Shown here piece after piece: positions 44,967 through 53,825 of a stretch of DNA of 60,333 nucleotides. The notes beneath the pieces were generated by a model. That model saw only the letters and a program-made list of their open reading frames with translations, made no database searches and was not told the origin of the DNA. The translations under genes and the position numbers were made by a program. The DNA comes from Actinospineispora acaciae DSM 45401 (GTDB lineage: Bacteria > Actinomycetota > Actinomycetes > Mycobacteriales > Pseudonocardiaceae): assembly GCF_000620785.1 (NCBI RefSeq), contig NZ_JIAI01000024.1, positions 1 through 60,333 on the forward strand, given 5' to 3'. The first letter of the stretch is position 1; every line of letters starts with the position of its first letter.

Positions 44967-44982
44967 CGGCGAGGCGGTGGCA

Positions 44983-46302
44983 ATGATGCGCGAACCTGGT
45001 CACGCGAGGGTCAACTACGTCGGCGCGCGGGTGGTCGACGTCGTACGGAGCACGGTGCTGGAGGACGCGGTGCTCGTCACCGAAGGCACCAGGGTCAGCG
45101 GCTTCGGCCGGCGCGCCGACTACCCGAGGGAGCTGCCCGGGCAGGTCGTCGACTGCACCGGGGCCACTATCGTTCCCGGCCTGTTCAACTGCCATGTGCA
45201 CCTGGCGCTCGACGGAGACGCCACGCCCTATCCCATCAAGCTGCCCTACCTGAGGTCCTTGGCGGAACCCGACCTGTTCGCCATCTACGCCGAGCAGGCC
45301 CGCCGCAACCTGCTCGCCGGCGTCACGACGGTACGCGACACCCACCCGGGGCCGGGCGGACAGACGACGACCTACCTGGTCCTCCAGGAGGCGCTCCGCC
45401 GAGGGCTGCTCGTGGGCAGCCGCGTCTACCTCTCGCTTCGGCCGCTGGTGGTGCCCGGCGGCCACGGCACGCACTGGCTGTCCCGGGCGGTGAGCGGAGC
45501 GGACGAGACGGTTCGCGCCGTCCGGGAGAACGTCGCCGAGGGCGCGAACCTCATCAAGCTCATGACGGCGTTCGCGTGGGGTCCGCTGCCGGGCAAGCCG
45601 GAGTCGTGGTCGAGGTACTTCGCCCCGGCGGAGCTGCGCGCCGCGGTGGACACCGCGCACGGGCACGGCCTGCCGGTCGCGGCGCACGCCCACGGCACGA
45701 AGGCCATCCTCGACTGCGTCGCCGCCGGGGTCGACTCCATCGAGCACGGCACCGGACTCACCCCCGAGCTGGTGGAGCTGATGGCGCAACGAGGCACCTT
45801 CCTCGTCCCCACGCTCGCCTCGTACCACAACTTTCACCGAGCGGGCCCCGGCCACGGGGAGACCGACGCGCGCGTCGGCGACTCCGACTATGTGCGACGG
45901 CGCCAGCGCGAGGGCCTGGAGCTGGCGATTCGGGCGGGCGTACGGATCGCGGCCGGTACCGACTCCGGGTTCGTCTACCTACCGCACGGCGACGTCATCG
46001 TCGACGAGCTCGAGCTCTACGTCGAGTGCGGCATGTCGCCCATGGGCGCGCTGCGGTCCGCGACCCGCACCGCCGCACAGCTCGTCGGCGTGGTCGACGA
46101 GCTCGGCTCGCTCGAACCGGGAATGGTCGCCGACCTGCTGGTCGTCGACGGCGCGCCGGACAAGGAGATCACGGCACTGCGCGCTATTCGCCGCGTCGTC
46201 AAGGAGGGCCGCGCTATCGAACCCGATGCCGGTTCGCCCCTGAACGCCGAACCGCTTTCCCGCAACGTCGTGCGAACCGAGATGCAGAACACCCGCCCGT
46301 AA
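44983..46302 (+). CDS. Imidazolonepropionase/prolidase-type metal-dependent amidohydrolase
   Basis: A 439-residue amidohydrolase. GATIVPGLFNCHVHL carries the HxH pair, NLIKLMTAFAWG probably the bridging lysine, PVAAHAHGTKAI and DSIEHGTGL the following histidines, and RIAAGTDSGF the final aspartate. The C-terminal LEPGMVADLLVVDGAP strand completes the small domain. All metal ligands look intact, unlike the cytosine-deaminase-like protein at 36 kb. It follows DUF1116 by 16 bp, so it is in the transcarbamoylase operon and probably hydrolyses a cyclic or linear amide feeding it. The choice among ATG 44983, 44986 and GTG 44977 is open. Confidence 0.8.
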   Translation: MMREPGHARVNYVGARVVDVVRSTVLEDAVLVTEGTRVSGFGRRADYPRELPGQVVDCTGATIVPGLFNCHVHLALDGDATPYPIKLPYLRSLAEPDLFAIYAEQARRNLLAGVTTVRDTHPGPGGQTTTYLVLQEALRRGLLVGSRVYLSLRPLVVPGGHGTHWLSRAVSGADETVRAVRENVAEGANLIKLMTAFAWGPLPGKPESWSRYFAPAELRAAVDTAHGHGLPVAAHAHGTKAILDCVAAGVDSIEHGTGLTPELVELMAQRGTFLVPTLASYHNFHRAGPGHGETDARVGDSDYVRRRQREGLELAIRAGVRIAAGTDSGFVYLPHGDVIVDELELYVECGMSPMGALRSATRTAAQLVGVVDELGSLEPGMVADLLVVDGAPDKEITALRAIRRVVKEGRAIEPDAGSPLNAEPLSRNVVRTEMQNTRP

Positions 46303-46349
46303 CGGGGCGCGCACGTACTGACTGTCATTCTCAATGTCGAGGAGTGACC

Positions 46350-47708
46350 ATGTCCATCACCAGTACCGAGATTTCCGAACGGCTGGACGCGCTTTCGGTC
46401 GGCCGATTCCATCGTCGGGTGATAATCACCCTATCCTGCATCTTCTTCTTCGAGCTCGCCGACCTGAGCACGCTCGCATACGCCGGCCCCGGACTGCGCG
46501 AGCACCTCGGAATCACCCTGGACGAGTTCGCGCTCATCAACTCCGCCGGTTTCCTGGGCATGTTTCTTGGCGCGACGTTCGGCGGGCGGCTCGCGGACCG
46601 CGTCGGCCGGCGCCCGGCGCTCATCTGCGCGGTCAGCACGTTCAGCGTCTTCTCCGCGCTCAACGGCGCCGGTTGGAACGCCGAGACGCTGGCACTCGCC
46701 CGTTTCCTCACCGGCTGCGGGCTTTCTTTCATGGTCGTCACCGCGATCACCTATCTCGCCGAGGTCGTGCCCAGCACCCACCGTGGCCGGCTCCAGGCGG
46801 CCGTCACGGGATGCGGGATCATCGGCATACCTGTCATCGCCTTCGTCGCGCTCGCGACGGTGCCCCACGGCTCGTGGGGCTGGCGAGTCGTCTTCCTCTT
46901 CGGCGGGCTCGGGCTCGTCTTCGTCCCGTGGGTCGCCCGCCTGCCGGAGTCGCCCAGGTGGCTCGCCGAACGCGGCCGCGTCGCGGAGGCGGAACAGGCG
47001 GTGGCCACGATCGAGGGCGAGTCGGGCGCGGGCGCCACACCCGTCACGGCGCGGCCGCCCGCCCCGCCGGCGGATGCCCAGGGACCACCGCCCCGGACGG
47101 CGCGCATCGCCGAGCTGTTCGCGGCCGGTACCCGTACCCGCACGATCATGCTGATCGCGGTGTGGTGCTTCCAGACGCTGGGCTACTACGGGTTCGTGGC
47201 ATGGGTGCCGACGCTCCTGGCGGCGCACGGCTACTCCATTGCCAACTCGCTGCTGTTCACCGCCCTCGCCGCGATCGGCGCCGTGCCCGGCGCCTTTCTC
47301 GCCTGGCCGATCTCCGACAGGTTCGGCCGGAAGCTACCGATCGCGCTCATCACGCTCGTGATCGCGGCGTGCGGCGTCAGCTACGGTCTTTCCCGAACCG
47401 CGCTCACCATTGTCCTGTTCGGCCTGCTGGTCAACATGCTTACCCAGACCTTCATCGCGCTGCTCTACGCGTACACGCCGGAGCACTATCCCACCGCGCT
47501 GCGCAACACCGGCACCGGCATCTCCTACGGTGCCGGACGACTCGCCAACATATGCGGCTCGTTCATTGTCGCCGCCATATTCGGCTCCTTCGGCTACGTG
47601 TGGGTCTTCGTCTACATCGCCGGCTGTTGGACACTGGTCTCACTGGCCGTCGCCCTGTTCGGCGCCCGCACCGAAAGGCGGCCGCTGGAAAGGCTCAACC
47701 GGCGGTGA
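46350..47708 (+). CDS. MFS transporter (AaeT/benzoate-type symporter)
   Basis: A 452-residue MFS protein with 12 predicted segments and a long central loop (about residues 225-265, Pro-rich). GMFLGATFGGRLADRVGRRPAL is motif A, RFLTGCGLSFMVVTAITYLAEVVPSTHRGRLQA is typical of aromatic-acid and sugar-type symporters, and DRFGRKLPIALITL repeats motif A. It closes the DUF2877-fdrA operon after a 47-bp gap with GAGGAG before the ATG. It probably imports or exports an acid of the ureide pathway. Its end overlaps the convergent MHS gene by 14 bp. Confidence 0.82.
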   Translation: MSITSTEISERLDALSVGRFHRRVIITLSCIFFFELADLSTLAYAGPGLREHLGITLDEFALINSAGFLGMFLGATFGGRLADRVGRRPALICAVSTFSVFSALNGAGWNAETLALARFLTGCGLSFMVVTAITYLAEVVPSTHRGRLQAAVTGCGIIGIPVIAFVALATVPHGSWGWRVVFLFGGLGLVFVPWVARLPESPRWLAERGRVAEAEQAVATIEGESGAGATPVTARPPAPPADAQGPPPRTARIAELFAAGTRTRTIMLIAVWCFQTLGYYGFVAWVPTLLAAHGYSIANSLLFTALAAIGAVPGAFLAWPISDRFGRKLPIALITLVIAACGVSYGLSRTALTIVLFGLLVNMLTQTFIALLYAYTPEHYPTALRNTGTGISYGAGRLANICGSFIVAAIFGSFGYVWVFVYIAGCWTLVSLAVALFGARTERRPLERLNRR

Positions 47709-49026
47709 GGTCCTTTCGGTAGGTTTCGCCGGCGCTGACCGCGGCGCCGGCGCTGATCAGGCAGCACGTCGCCATGAACGTGGAGAACAGCAGGTTGTGC
47801 GGTGCCCCGCCGGAGACGGCCAGCAGGGACGCCGCCAGGGCGGGGCCGAAGCCGCCGCCCAGGACGCCGCCCAGGTGGTAGGTGATGGAGGCGCCGCTGT
47901 ACCGGGTTGTCGCGTCGAAGGACTCGGCCAGGAACCCGGACTGCACCCCGTAGACGATCGGGTGCACGGCGGTGAACAGGACGTATCCCAGCACGAGCAA
48001 CCCGACCGACCGGGTGTTGATCAGGGCGAACGTGACGAAGGAGGCCGCGCCGGTCAGCAGCGCTCCCGCGATGTAGACCGGTCGGCGCCCGACCGACTCC
48101 GAGACCAGCGCCGCGATCGGCATGATCACCAGCGAGATCAGCGCGGTCGCGGAGGCGATGGCCAGCACCGTGGAGCGCGGGTAGCCCAGCTGCACCGCGT
48201 AGGCCGGCCCGAACGAGTTGAGCACCGTCTTGGCCGTGTACGGGCCGATCACCAGCAGGACGCCGATGACCAGCTTGCCTCGGTGGTTGCGCAGCAGCTC
48301 CAGCAGCGGCGGTCGCTCCCGCTCGACCTCGGCCGCGCGCCTGGCCTGCACCTCACGGAACACCGGGCTCTCGGTCACGCCCAGCCGGATCCACACCGCC
48401 ACCACGACCAGCACGATCGAGACCAGGAACGGCAGCCGCCACCCCCAGGCGAACAGCGCCGCCTCCGACATGGAGCCGGTGACCAGTGCGAAGCACGCGG
48501 TGGACAACGAGATCCCGAGGCCGACGCCGACCTGTGGCACGCTCGCCGCGACGGCTCGCCGCCGGCTCGACGAGTAGTGCTCGAGCGAGAGCAGCACGGC
48601 GCCGCCCCACTCGCCACCGCCGGCCAGGCCCTGCAACAGCCGCAGCAGCGTCAGCAGCACCGGGGCCAGCACGCCGGCCTGCTGGTAGGTCGGCAACGCG
48701 CCGACCGCGACGGTGGACAGCCCCATCAGCAGCACGCTGGAGATCAGCACGTTCTTGCGGCCGAACCGGTCACCGAAATGGCCGTAGAGCAGCCCGCCGA
48801 TGGGCCGGACGACGAACCCGGCGCCGAGCGTGCCGAACGCCGCGATGGTCCCCACCAGCGGGCTCAGGTCGGGGAAGAACAACCTGTTGAAGACCACCGC
48901 GGCGGCGGCCCCGTAGAGGTAGTAGTCGAACCACTCGATCAAGGTGCCCAGGAAGCTCGCCCACAGCACCCGGCGCCGGGACCGGAGAACGTCCGGCGCC
49001 GGTGTCAGCCGATCGTGCTCGACCAT
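47695..49026 (-). CDS. MHS-family MFS metabolite transporter
   Basis: A 443-residue MHS symporter: GTLIEWFDYYLYGAAAAVVF, FVVRPIGGLLYGHFGDRFGRKN and RLLQGLAGGGEWGGAVLLSLEH are the family motifs. It resembles the transporter at 27 kb in architecture but is a different subtype. The ATG at 49026 lies 22 bp inside the end of the acyl-CoA ligase gene, so it is the distal gene of the TetR-linked operon. It likely imports the carboxylic acid that the operon degrades. Confidence 0.85.
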   Translation of the reverse strand: MVEHDRLTPAPDVLRSRRRVLWASFLGTLIEWFDYYLYGAAAAVVFNRLFFPDLSPLVGTIAAFGTLGAGFVVRPIGGLLYGHFGDRFGRKNVLISSVLLMGLSTVAVGALPTYQQAGVLAPVLLTLLRLLQGLAGGGEWGGAVLLSLEHYSSSRRRAVAASVPQVGVGLGISLSTACFALVTGSMSEAALFAWGWRLPFLVSIVLVVVAVWIRLGVTESPVFREVQARRAAEVERERPPLLELLRNHRGKLVIGVLLVIGPYTAKTVLNSFGPAYAVQLGYPRSTVLAIASATALISLVIMPIAALVSESVGRRPVYIAGALLTGAASFVTFALINTRSVGLLVLGYVLFTAVHPIVYGVQSGFLAESFDATTRYSGASITYHLGGVLGGGFGPALAASLLAVSGGAPHNLLFSTFMATCCLISAGAAVSAGETYRKDLTAG

Positions 49027-51086
49027 GGCAACGCGTCTCCTCCGCCGTTGGAGTGTTCGGGATGCGGCACCGCGACGGCATCGAGCAGCCAGATGCCGTC
49101 GGCGCGCAGCCGGACCGGGTTCAGCTCGAGCGTGGACAGCCGCTGCTCGGCGTGGAACCGGGCCAGGGCGTCGAGCAGCTCGCGCAGCCGGCGCCGGTCC
49201 GCGTCACCGACCCGCGCATCGAGCCGGTCGAGCGCCCGGTCCACGTCGTGGCCGCTGAAGGGGACGCCCAGGAACCGCACCTGGTCGCGTTCCTCGACGT
49301 CCGTCCCGCCCAGGCCGAGGGCGAGCACGGTGCCGACCGGCTGCCGGCTCAGGCTCACGAACAGGTCGAGCCCGGGGCCGATCATCCGCTCGACCAGCAG
49401 CTCGGTCAGCTCCAGCCCGGCGGACCGGGCCGTCGACACCAGCTCGCGCCGGGCGGCCAGCAGGGCGGCGCCGTCCCGGATGTCGAGCCTGACCAGCCCG
49501 GCCGCCGACTTGTGCAGCACGCCGGGGCTCAGCCCCTTGAGGACCACCGGGTAGGCGTCCAGCTCGGGCTCGGCGCTGTCGACCGGCCAGTGCCTCGCCG
49601 GGGGCACCCGGAAACCGTGTTCGCGCAGCGCCCGTTTCACCGCCCACTCGCTGGGCAGGTCGCCGGCCGGGCGGCCGGGTGGGGCGGTGGCCTCCGGTGA
49701 GCACGGGCGGGCCGGGGGTTGGTCGAGCCAGGCCGCGAGGCCGTCCAGGACCGCGTCCACCGAGGCGCCGACCACCAGCTCCGGGTGTTGCGCCCGCAGG
49801 CCGAGCACCGAGTCGGTGCCGGGCGAGTAGGCCAGCTGGCTCGCGATCGCGGGCACCCCGCACGCCCGTGCACCCTCCGCCACCAGGGCCAACTGCTCGC
49901 GGTGCGCCGGCAGCTCCGGCCCGGGCAGGCCGAGCGAGGGCAGGTAGACGCCCACCGCCACCTCGGCGTCGGCGAGCACGGCGGTGACCGCGCGGCTCAT
50001 CAGGCTGGGGTCCGACAGCGCCTGGCCACCGATGTCGAGCGGGTTGTGGGTGCTGCCGAGGCCGAGCCCGGTCAGGGCGTCGCGGGTGTCCGGGCCGAAC
50101 GGGTCCAGCCGGACGCCTCGGGCGTGGGCCAGGTCGGCGAAGTTGCCGACCGCTCCCCCGGAGGCCGCGATCACGCCGACGTTGTGCCCCGTCGCCGGGC
50201 CGGCCGCGCTGTCCAGCTGGAGCGCGAACAGCAGCCCGTCCAGGCCGCGCACCAGCCGGACACCGAGCTGGCCGAGCAGGTCGGCGGCCACCCGGTGGTC
50301 GCCGGCCAGCGCTCCGGTGTGGGTGGCCGCCGCCGTCCTGCCCTGTGCGGAGCTGCCCACGGTGAGCGCGTAGACACGGGTGCCGGCCTCGCGCGCGGCG
50401 GTGACGGCCGGGCGGAGCCGTTCCCACGGCGGCAACGCCTCCAGCAGCAGGCCGAGGACGCGCACCTCCGGCAGCACGCCGAGCGCGGCGACCCAGTCGG
50501 CCGCGTCGGTCCCCCCGGCGTTGCCCAGCGACACCGCGTGCGACACCCCGACCCCGGCCCGGTGCAGGCTGGCCAGGCTCCCGGTCATCAGCCCGCCGCT
50601 CTGCATGACCAACGCGACCGGGCCCGGCTCCACCGCCCACGGCACCGGGGCGCCGACCGCGCAGAAGCCCTCGCGCACCGCGTACATCCCGATCGTGTTC
50701 GGGCCGACCACCGCGATGCCGTGCCGGTCGGCCGTGGCCAGCAGCTCGCGTTCGCGCCGGGCACCTTCCCGGTCGCTCTCGGCGAACCCGGTGGACAGCA
50801 CCACCAGCCCACCGACGCCGGACGCCGCCGCGTCCTCCGCGATCGCCGGCACCGCCGCCGCCGGTGTCACCACCACCGCCACGTCCACCGGCGGGGCGTC
50901 GCGCAGGGTGGGGAAGCACGGCAGGCCGTCGACCTCGGCGGCCTTCGGGTTGATCGCCACGAGCCGGCCGCCGAAGCCGCGCTCGCGCAGGTTGCGCAGC
51001 ACCATCCGGCCGTAGAAGTTCCGCTCGGAGGCCCCCACGACCGCCACCGACCTCGGCGCGAGCAGGCGGCTGACGTCCCGGCTCAC
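49005..51086 (-). CDS. NDP-forming acyl-CoA synthetase, fused alpha and beta domains
   Basis: A 693-residue fused acetate-CoA ligase (ADP-forming)-type protein. The alpha part has the CoA-binding start SVAVVGASERNFYGRMVL, VGPNTIGMY, and the phospho-histidine motif ATHTGALAGDHRV. The C-terminal beta part is an ATP-grasp domain (YPVVLKGLSPGVLHKSAAGLVRL, LLVERMIGPGLDLFVSL, LGLGGTDVEERDQVRFL). It makes an acyl-CoA from a free acid reversibly with ATP or GTP. The GTG start overlaps the crotonase stop. It would be the entry step of this operon's CoA-thioester route. Confidence 0.87.
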   Translation of the reverse strand: MSRDVSRLLAPRSVAVVGASERNFYGRMVLRNLRERGFGGRLVAINPKAAEVDGLPCFPTLRDAPPVDVAVVVTPAAAVPAIAEDAAASGVGGLVVLSTGFAESDREGARRERELLATADRHGIAVVGPNTIGMYAVREGFCAVGAPVPWAVEPGPVALVMQSGGLMTGSLASLHRAGVGVSHAVSLGNAGGTDAADWVAALGVLPEVRVLGLLLEALPPWERLRPAVTAAREAGTRVYALTVGSSAQGRTAAATHTGALAGDHRVAADLLGQLGVRLVRGLDGLLFALQLDSAAGPATGHNVGVIAASGGAVGNFADLAHARGVRLDPFGPDTRDALTGLGLGSTHNPLDIGGQALSDPSLMSRAVTAVLADAEVAVGVYLPSLGLPGPELPAHREQLALVAEGARACGVPAIASQLAYSPGTDSVLGLRAQHPELVVGASVDAVLDGLAAWLDQPPARPCSPEATAPPGRPAGDLPSEWAVKRALREHGFRVPPARHWPVDSAEPELDAYPVVLKGLSPGVLHKSAAGLVRLDIRDGAALLAARRELVSTARSAGLELTELLVERMIGPGLDLFVSLSRQPVGTVLALGLGGTDVEERDQVRFLGVPFSGHDVDRALDRLDARVGDADRRRLRELLDALARFHAEQRLSTLELNPVRLRADGIWLLDAVAVPHPEHSNGGGDALPWSSTIG

Positions 51087-51916
51087 CTCGGCGTCGCCTC
51101 CGCCGAGGGCGACAGCGAGCCGCCGTCGCGGAACCAGGAGATGGCGTCCTTCAGCCCGCGCTCGCGGATCTGCTCGACCATCGCCTCGTTCTCCGGCGTG
51201 GTGTGCGCGATGGCGTCCCATTCCGCGCCGAACAGGAAGGCGGTGCGGAAGCCCTGGCTCTCCATCACGCGGTTGAGCGCGAGCTTCTTCAGCCGCAGCA
51301 GCGAGGCGGGGGTGCGGGCGATCTCGCGGGCGGTGCGGCGCGCGGTGGCCAGCAGCTCGCCGGGCGGCACCGCCCGGTTCGCCCAGCCGAGGTCCGCGGC
51401 CTCCGCGCCGGTCATCGAGCTGCCCGCGATGTAGGACAGCTCGCGCGCCCGCTTCATCCCGGTCAGCCACATGCTCACCGGCCCGAGCAGCCCACCGCCC
51501 AGCGGCACGCTCGGCCAGGCCACCGAGGCGTCGGTGGCGACGATGGTCAGGTCGGCGCAGACGCACAGCATCGACGCGCCGCCGATGCAGTGCCCGTGCA
51601 CGGCGGCGATCACCGGCTTGTCCAGGTCCCAGACCGCGAGCCAGCGCTCCAGGTTGCGCCGCAGCCGGCGCCAGTCCTGGTAGGCGCCGGGCTCGGTGCC
51701 GTTGCCCTGGGCGCGCCGCACGTCGTAGCCGACGCTGAACGCCCGCCCCGCTCCGCGCAGGATCACGCACCGGGCGTCCTGGTCGTCGGCCAGCGCGTCG
51801 ACCGCGCGGGAGAAGGCGTCGAGCATCTCGGTGTTGAACGCGTTGAGCTTCTCCGGACGGTTGAGCACCAGCTCGACGACGCCGTCGCCGAGGTCCGCAC
51901 GCTCGATCAGGGGCAC
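51083..51916 (-). CDS. Crotonase-fold protein lacking both hydratase glutamates
   Basis: A 277-residue enoyl-CoA hydratase/isomerase superfamily protein: LNRPEKLNAFNTEML, VILRGAGRAFSVGYDV and VIAAVHGHCIGGASML are standard. At the two catalytic Glu positions of enoyl-CoA hydratase it has M116 (GGASML in place of GGGCEL) and S136 (AWPSVP in place of GQPEI). The oxyanion-hole glycines are intact. It is therefore unlikely to hydrate enoyl-CoA by the usual mechanism and may be an isomerase, thioester hydrolase, C-C hydrolase or dehalogenase-type member. It overlaps the ligase gene and the small dehydrogenase gene. Confidence 0.8.
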   Translation of the reverse strand: MPLIERADLGDGVVELVLNRPEKLNAFNTEMLDAFSRAVDALADDQDARCVILRGAGRAFSVGYDVRRAQGNGTEPGAYQDWRRLRRNLERWLAVWDLDKPVIAAVHGHCIGGASMLCVCADLTIVATDASVAWPSVPLGGGLLGPVSMWLTGMKRARELSYIAGSSMTGAEAADLGWANRAVPPGELLATARRTAREIARTPASLLRLKKLALNRVMESQGFRTAFLFGAEWDAIAHTTPENEAMVEQIRERGLKDAISWFRDGGSLSPSAEATPR

Positions 51917-52743
51917 GGGGTTTCCTCCATGGATGTCAGCAGGTCCTCGACCAGGTCGCGCAGCATCAGGACGTGACGCACCCGCAGGTGGGCGCCGAGC
52001 TCCCAGGTCATGCCGATCCCGCCGAAGACCTGCAGCGAGATCTCACCGGCGCGCACGGCCCCGGCCAGCGCCAGCCGGACCGCGCCCGCCGCGGGCTCGC
52101 CGTCGTTGGCCGCCATCACCAGCGCGGTGGTCGCCTCGGCCACCCCCACCGTCGCATCGGCGAGCAGGTGCTTGACCGCCTGCAGCGCCCCGATCGGTCG
52201 GCCGAACTGCACCCGGGTCCGGGCGTGCTCGACCGCCCGCTCGACCAGGACCCGGGCGGCGCCGACCGCCTCGGCCGCCCACAACACCGCCAGCCGACGG
52301 CCCGACTCCGCGCCGACGGGCCGATGGCTCGCCAGGCAGACGCGCACGACGCGCAGGGTCGGGGCGAAGTCGTCGACCACCGCGTCCGGCGGCAGCTCAC
52401 CCGCCAGGCCGACGACGTGTATCCCCGGCAGGTCACCGAACGGGATCCGCACCCGATCCGGGCGGAACCGCCTCGGAACCGCCACCGTCAGCGGCGCGGG
52501 CGACGCCTCGGGGACGGCGGGCCGCAGCGCGAGCGTCGCGGTCAACGGCAGCGGCACCGCGTGCCGGCCGACCACGGTGGCCACCTCGACCAGGTCACGC
52601 ACGGACAGCCCGTACTCGTCACCGAGCCGGTCCCAGCCACCGTCCCGGATCACCGGCCACCGCCCGGACATGTCCGCCCGGGCCAGCAGCCCGGACAGCG
52701 CCGAGGCCGCCTCCAGCGCCGTCGGGCTCGCCGCCGCGGTCAT
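51907..52743 (-). CDS. Small acyl-CoA dehydrogenase subunit
   Basis: A 278-residue acyl-CoA dehydrogenase-like protein, about 100 residues shorter than the normal enzyme. The N-terminal helical domain is reduced, but the C-terminal part is clear: RVLVERAVEHARTRVQFGRPIGALQAVKHLLAD, FGGIGMTWELGAHLRVRHV. In actinobacterial steroid and side-chain catabolism, such short proteins pair with a full-length partner as a heterotetramer. The partner gene overlaps it (stop at 52740, start at 52743), which supports that arrangement. Confidence 0.83.
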   Translation of the reverse strand: MTAAASPTALEAASALSGLLARADMSGRWPVIRDGGWDRLGDEYGLSVRDLVEVATVVGRHAVPLPLTATLALRPAVPEASPAPLTVAVPRRFRPDRVRIPFGDLPGIHVVGLAGELPPDAVVDDFAPTLRVVRVCLASHRPVGAESGRRLAVLWAAEAVGAARVLVERAVEHARTRVQFGRPIGALQAVKHLLADATVGVAEATTALVMAANDGEPAAGAVRLALAGAVRAGEISLQVFGGIGMTWELGAHLRVRHVLMLRDLVEDLLTSMEETPCP

Positions 52744-53825
52744 CTGGGCAGCCCCAGCAGCCGTTCGGCGACCAGGTTGCGCTGTACCTCCGACGTCCCG
52801 GAGAAGATCGTGCCGGCCCGGCTGTCCAGGTACTCCGTGCGCCAGCGGTCGTCGTGCTCGGGGCAGCTCAGCGACACCCCGTACCCGGCGAGCTCCTGCC
52901 AGGTGTGGCTCCACATGAGCTTGAACACCGAGGCGATCTCGCGCGCCTCCGCGCCGTCCGCGCTCGCCTCCAGCGCGCGCAGGGCGTGCCAGCGGATCAG
53001 CTCCACCCGGATGTGCAGCCGCTCCAACTCCGGTCCGCCCGCTCGCGCGCAGCACTCCCGCAGCAGCCCGACCAGCGCGGCGAACGAGACGTACCGGGTG
53101 ATCGCGTCGGCCGGCCCGCGTTCCTCGGTGAGCACCGACAGCGCCATCCGCCACCCGTCGCCCTCGGCGCCGACCCGGTTGCGGCACGGCACCACCGCCT
53201 CGGTGAGGAACAGCTCGCAGAACCGGGACGCCCCGCTGATCTGCCGGATGGGCCGCACCTGGACCCCCGGCTGGCGCATGTCCAGCAGGAACATCCCGAG
53301 GTTGCGGTGCCGGGGAGCGTCGGCGCAGGTGCGGGCCAGCAGCAGGCAGAAGTCCGCGTGCTGGGCGAACGACGTCCAGGTCTTCTGCCCGGTGACCCGG
53401 TACTCCTCGCCGTCCCGGACCGCGAGCGTCCTGACGTTCGCCAGGTCGGAGCCGGCCTCGGGCTCGGAGAACCCCTGGCACCACACCTCGGCACCGGACA
53501 GGATCGGCGGCAGGAACCGCTCGACCTGGCCCGCCGTGCCGTGTCTGATCAGCAGCGGCCCGGTCAGCAGCCGGCCCACCCGGCCGTACCCTTCCGGCGC
53601 GCCGGCCAGCGCCGCTTCCTCGTGGTAGACGAACTCCGCCCGCGCGCCAAGGCCCCGGCCGCCGTGCTCGGCCGGCCAGGACAACCCGGCCAGCCCGGCG
53701 GCGTGCAGCCGGCGGTCCCAGTCCCGGCGCATCGCCACCTCGTCGCGGTGCGCGGCGCGCACGGACGGCACGTTCTCGGCCAGGAATGCCCTGACCTCCG
53801 CGCGGAACCCGTCGAGCCCGGTCAT
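52740..53825 (-). CDS. Large acyl-CoA dehydrogenase subunit
   Basis: A 361-residue acyl-CoA dehydrogenase: LSWPAEHGGRGLG, HEEAALAGAP, WCQGFSEPEAGSDLANVRT, YRVTGQKTWTSFAQHADFCLLLART for FAD and substrate, and the C-terminal TIFSGTSEVQRNLVAERLLGLPR. It should form an alpha2beta2 enzyme with the smaller protein and introduce a double bond next to a CoA thioester. Its ATG overlaps the LLM gene stop. The substrate could be a ring-bearing or branched acyl-CoA, as for other paired enzymes. Confidence 0.88.
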   Translation of the reverse strand: MTGLDGFRAEVRAFLAENVPSVRAAHRDEVAMRRDWDRRLHAAGLAGLSWPAEHGGRGLGARAEFVYHEEAALAGAPEGYGRVGRLLTGPLLIRHGTAGQVERFLPPILSGAEVWCQGFSEPEAGSDLANVRTLAVRDGEEYRVTGQKTWTSFAQHADFCLLLARTCADAPRHRNLGMFLLDMRQPGVQVRPIRQISGASRFCELFLTEAVVPCRNRVGAEGDGWRMALSVLTEERGPADAITRYVSFAALVGLLRECCARAGGPELERLHIRVELIRWHALRALEASADGAEAREIASVFKLMWSHTWQELAGYGVSLSCPEHDDRWRTEYLDSRAGTIFSGTSEVQRNLVAERLLGLPR

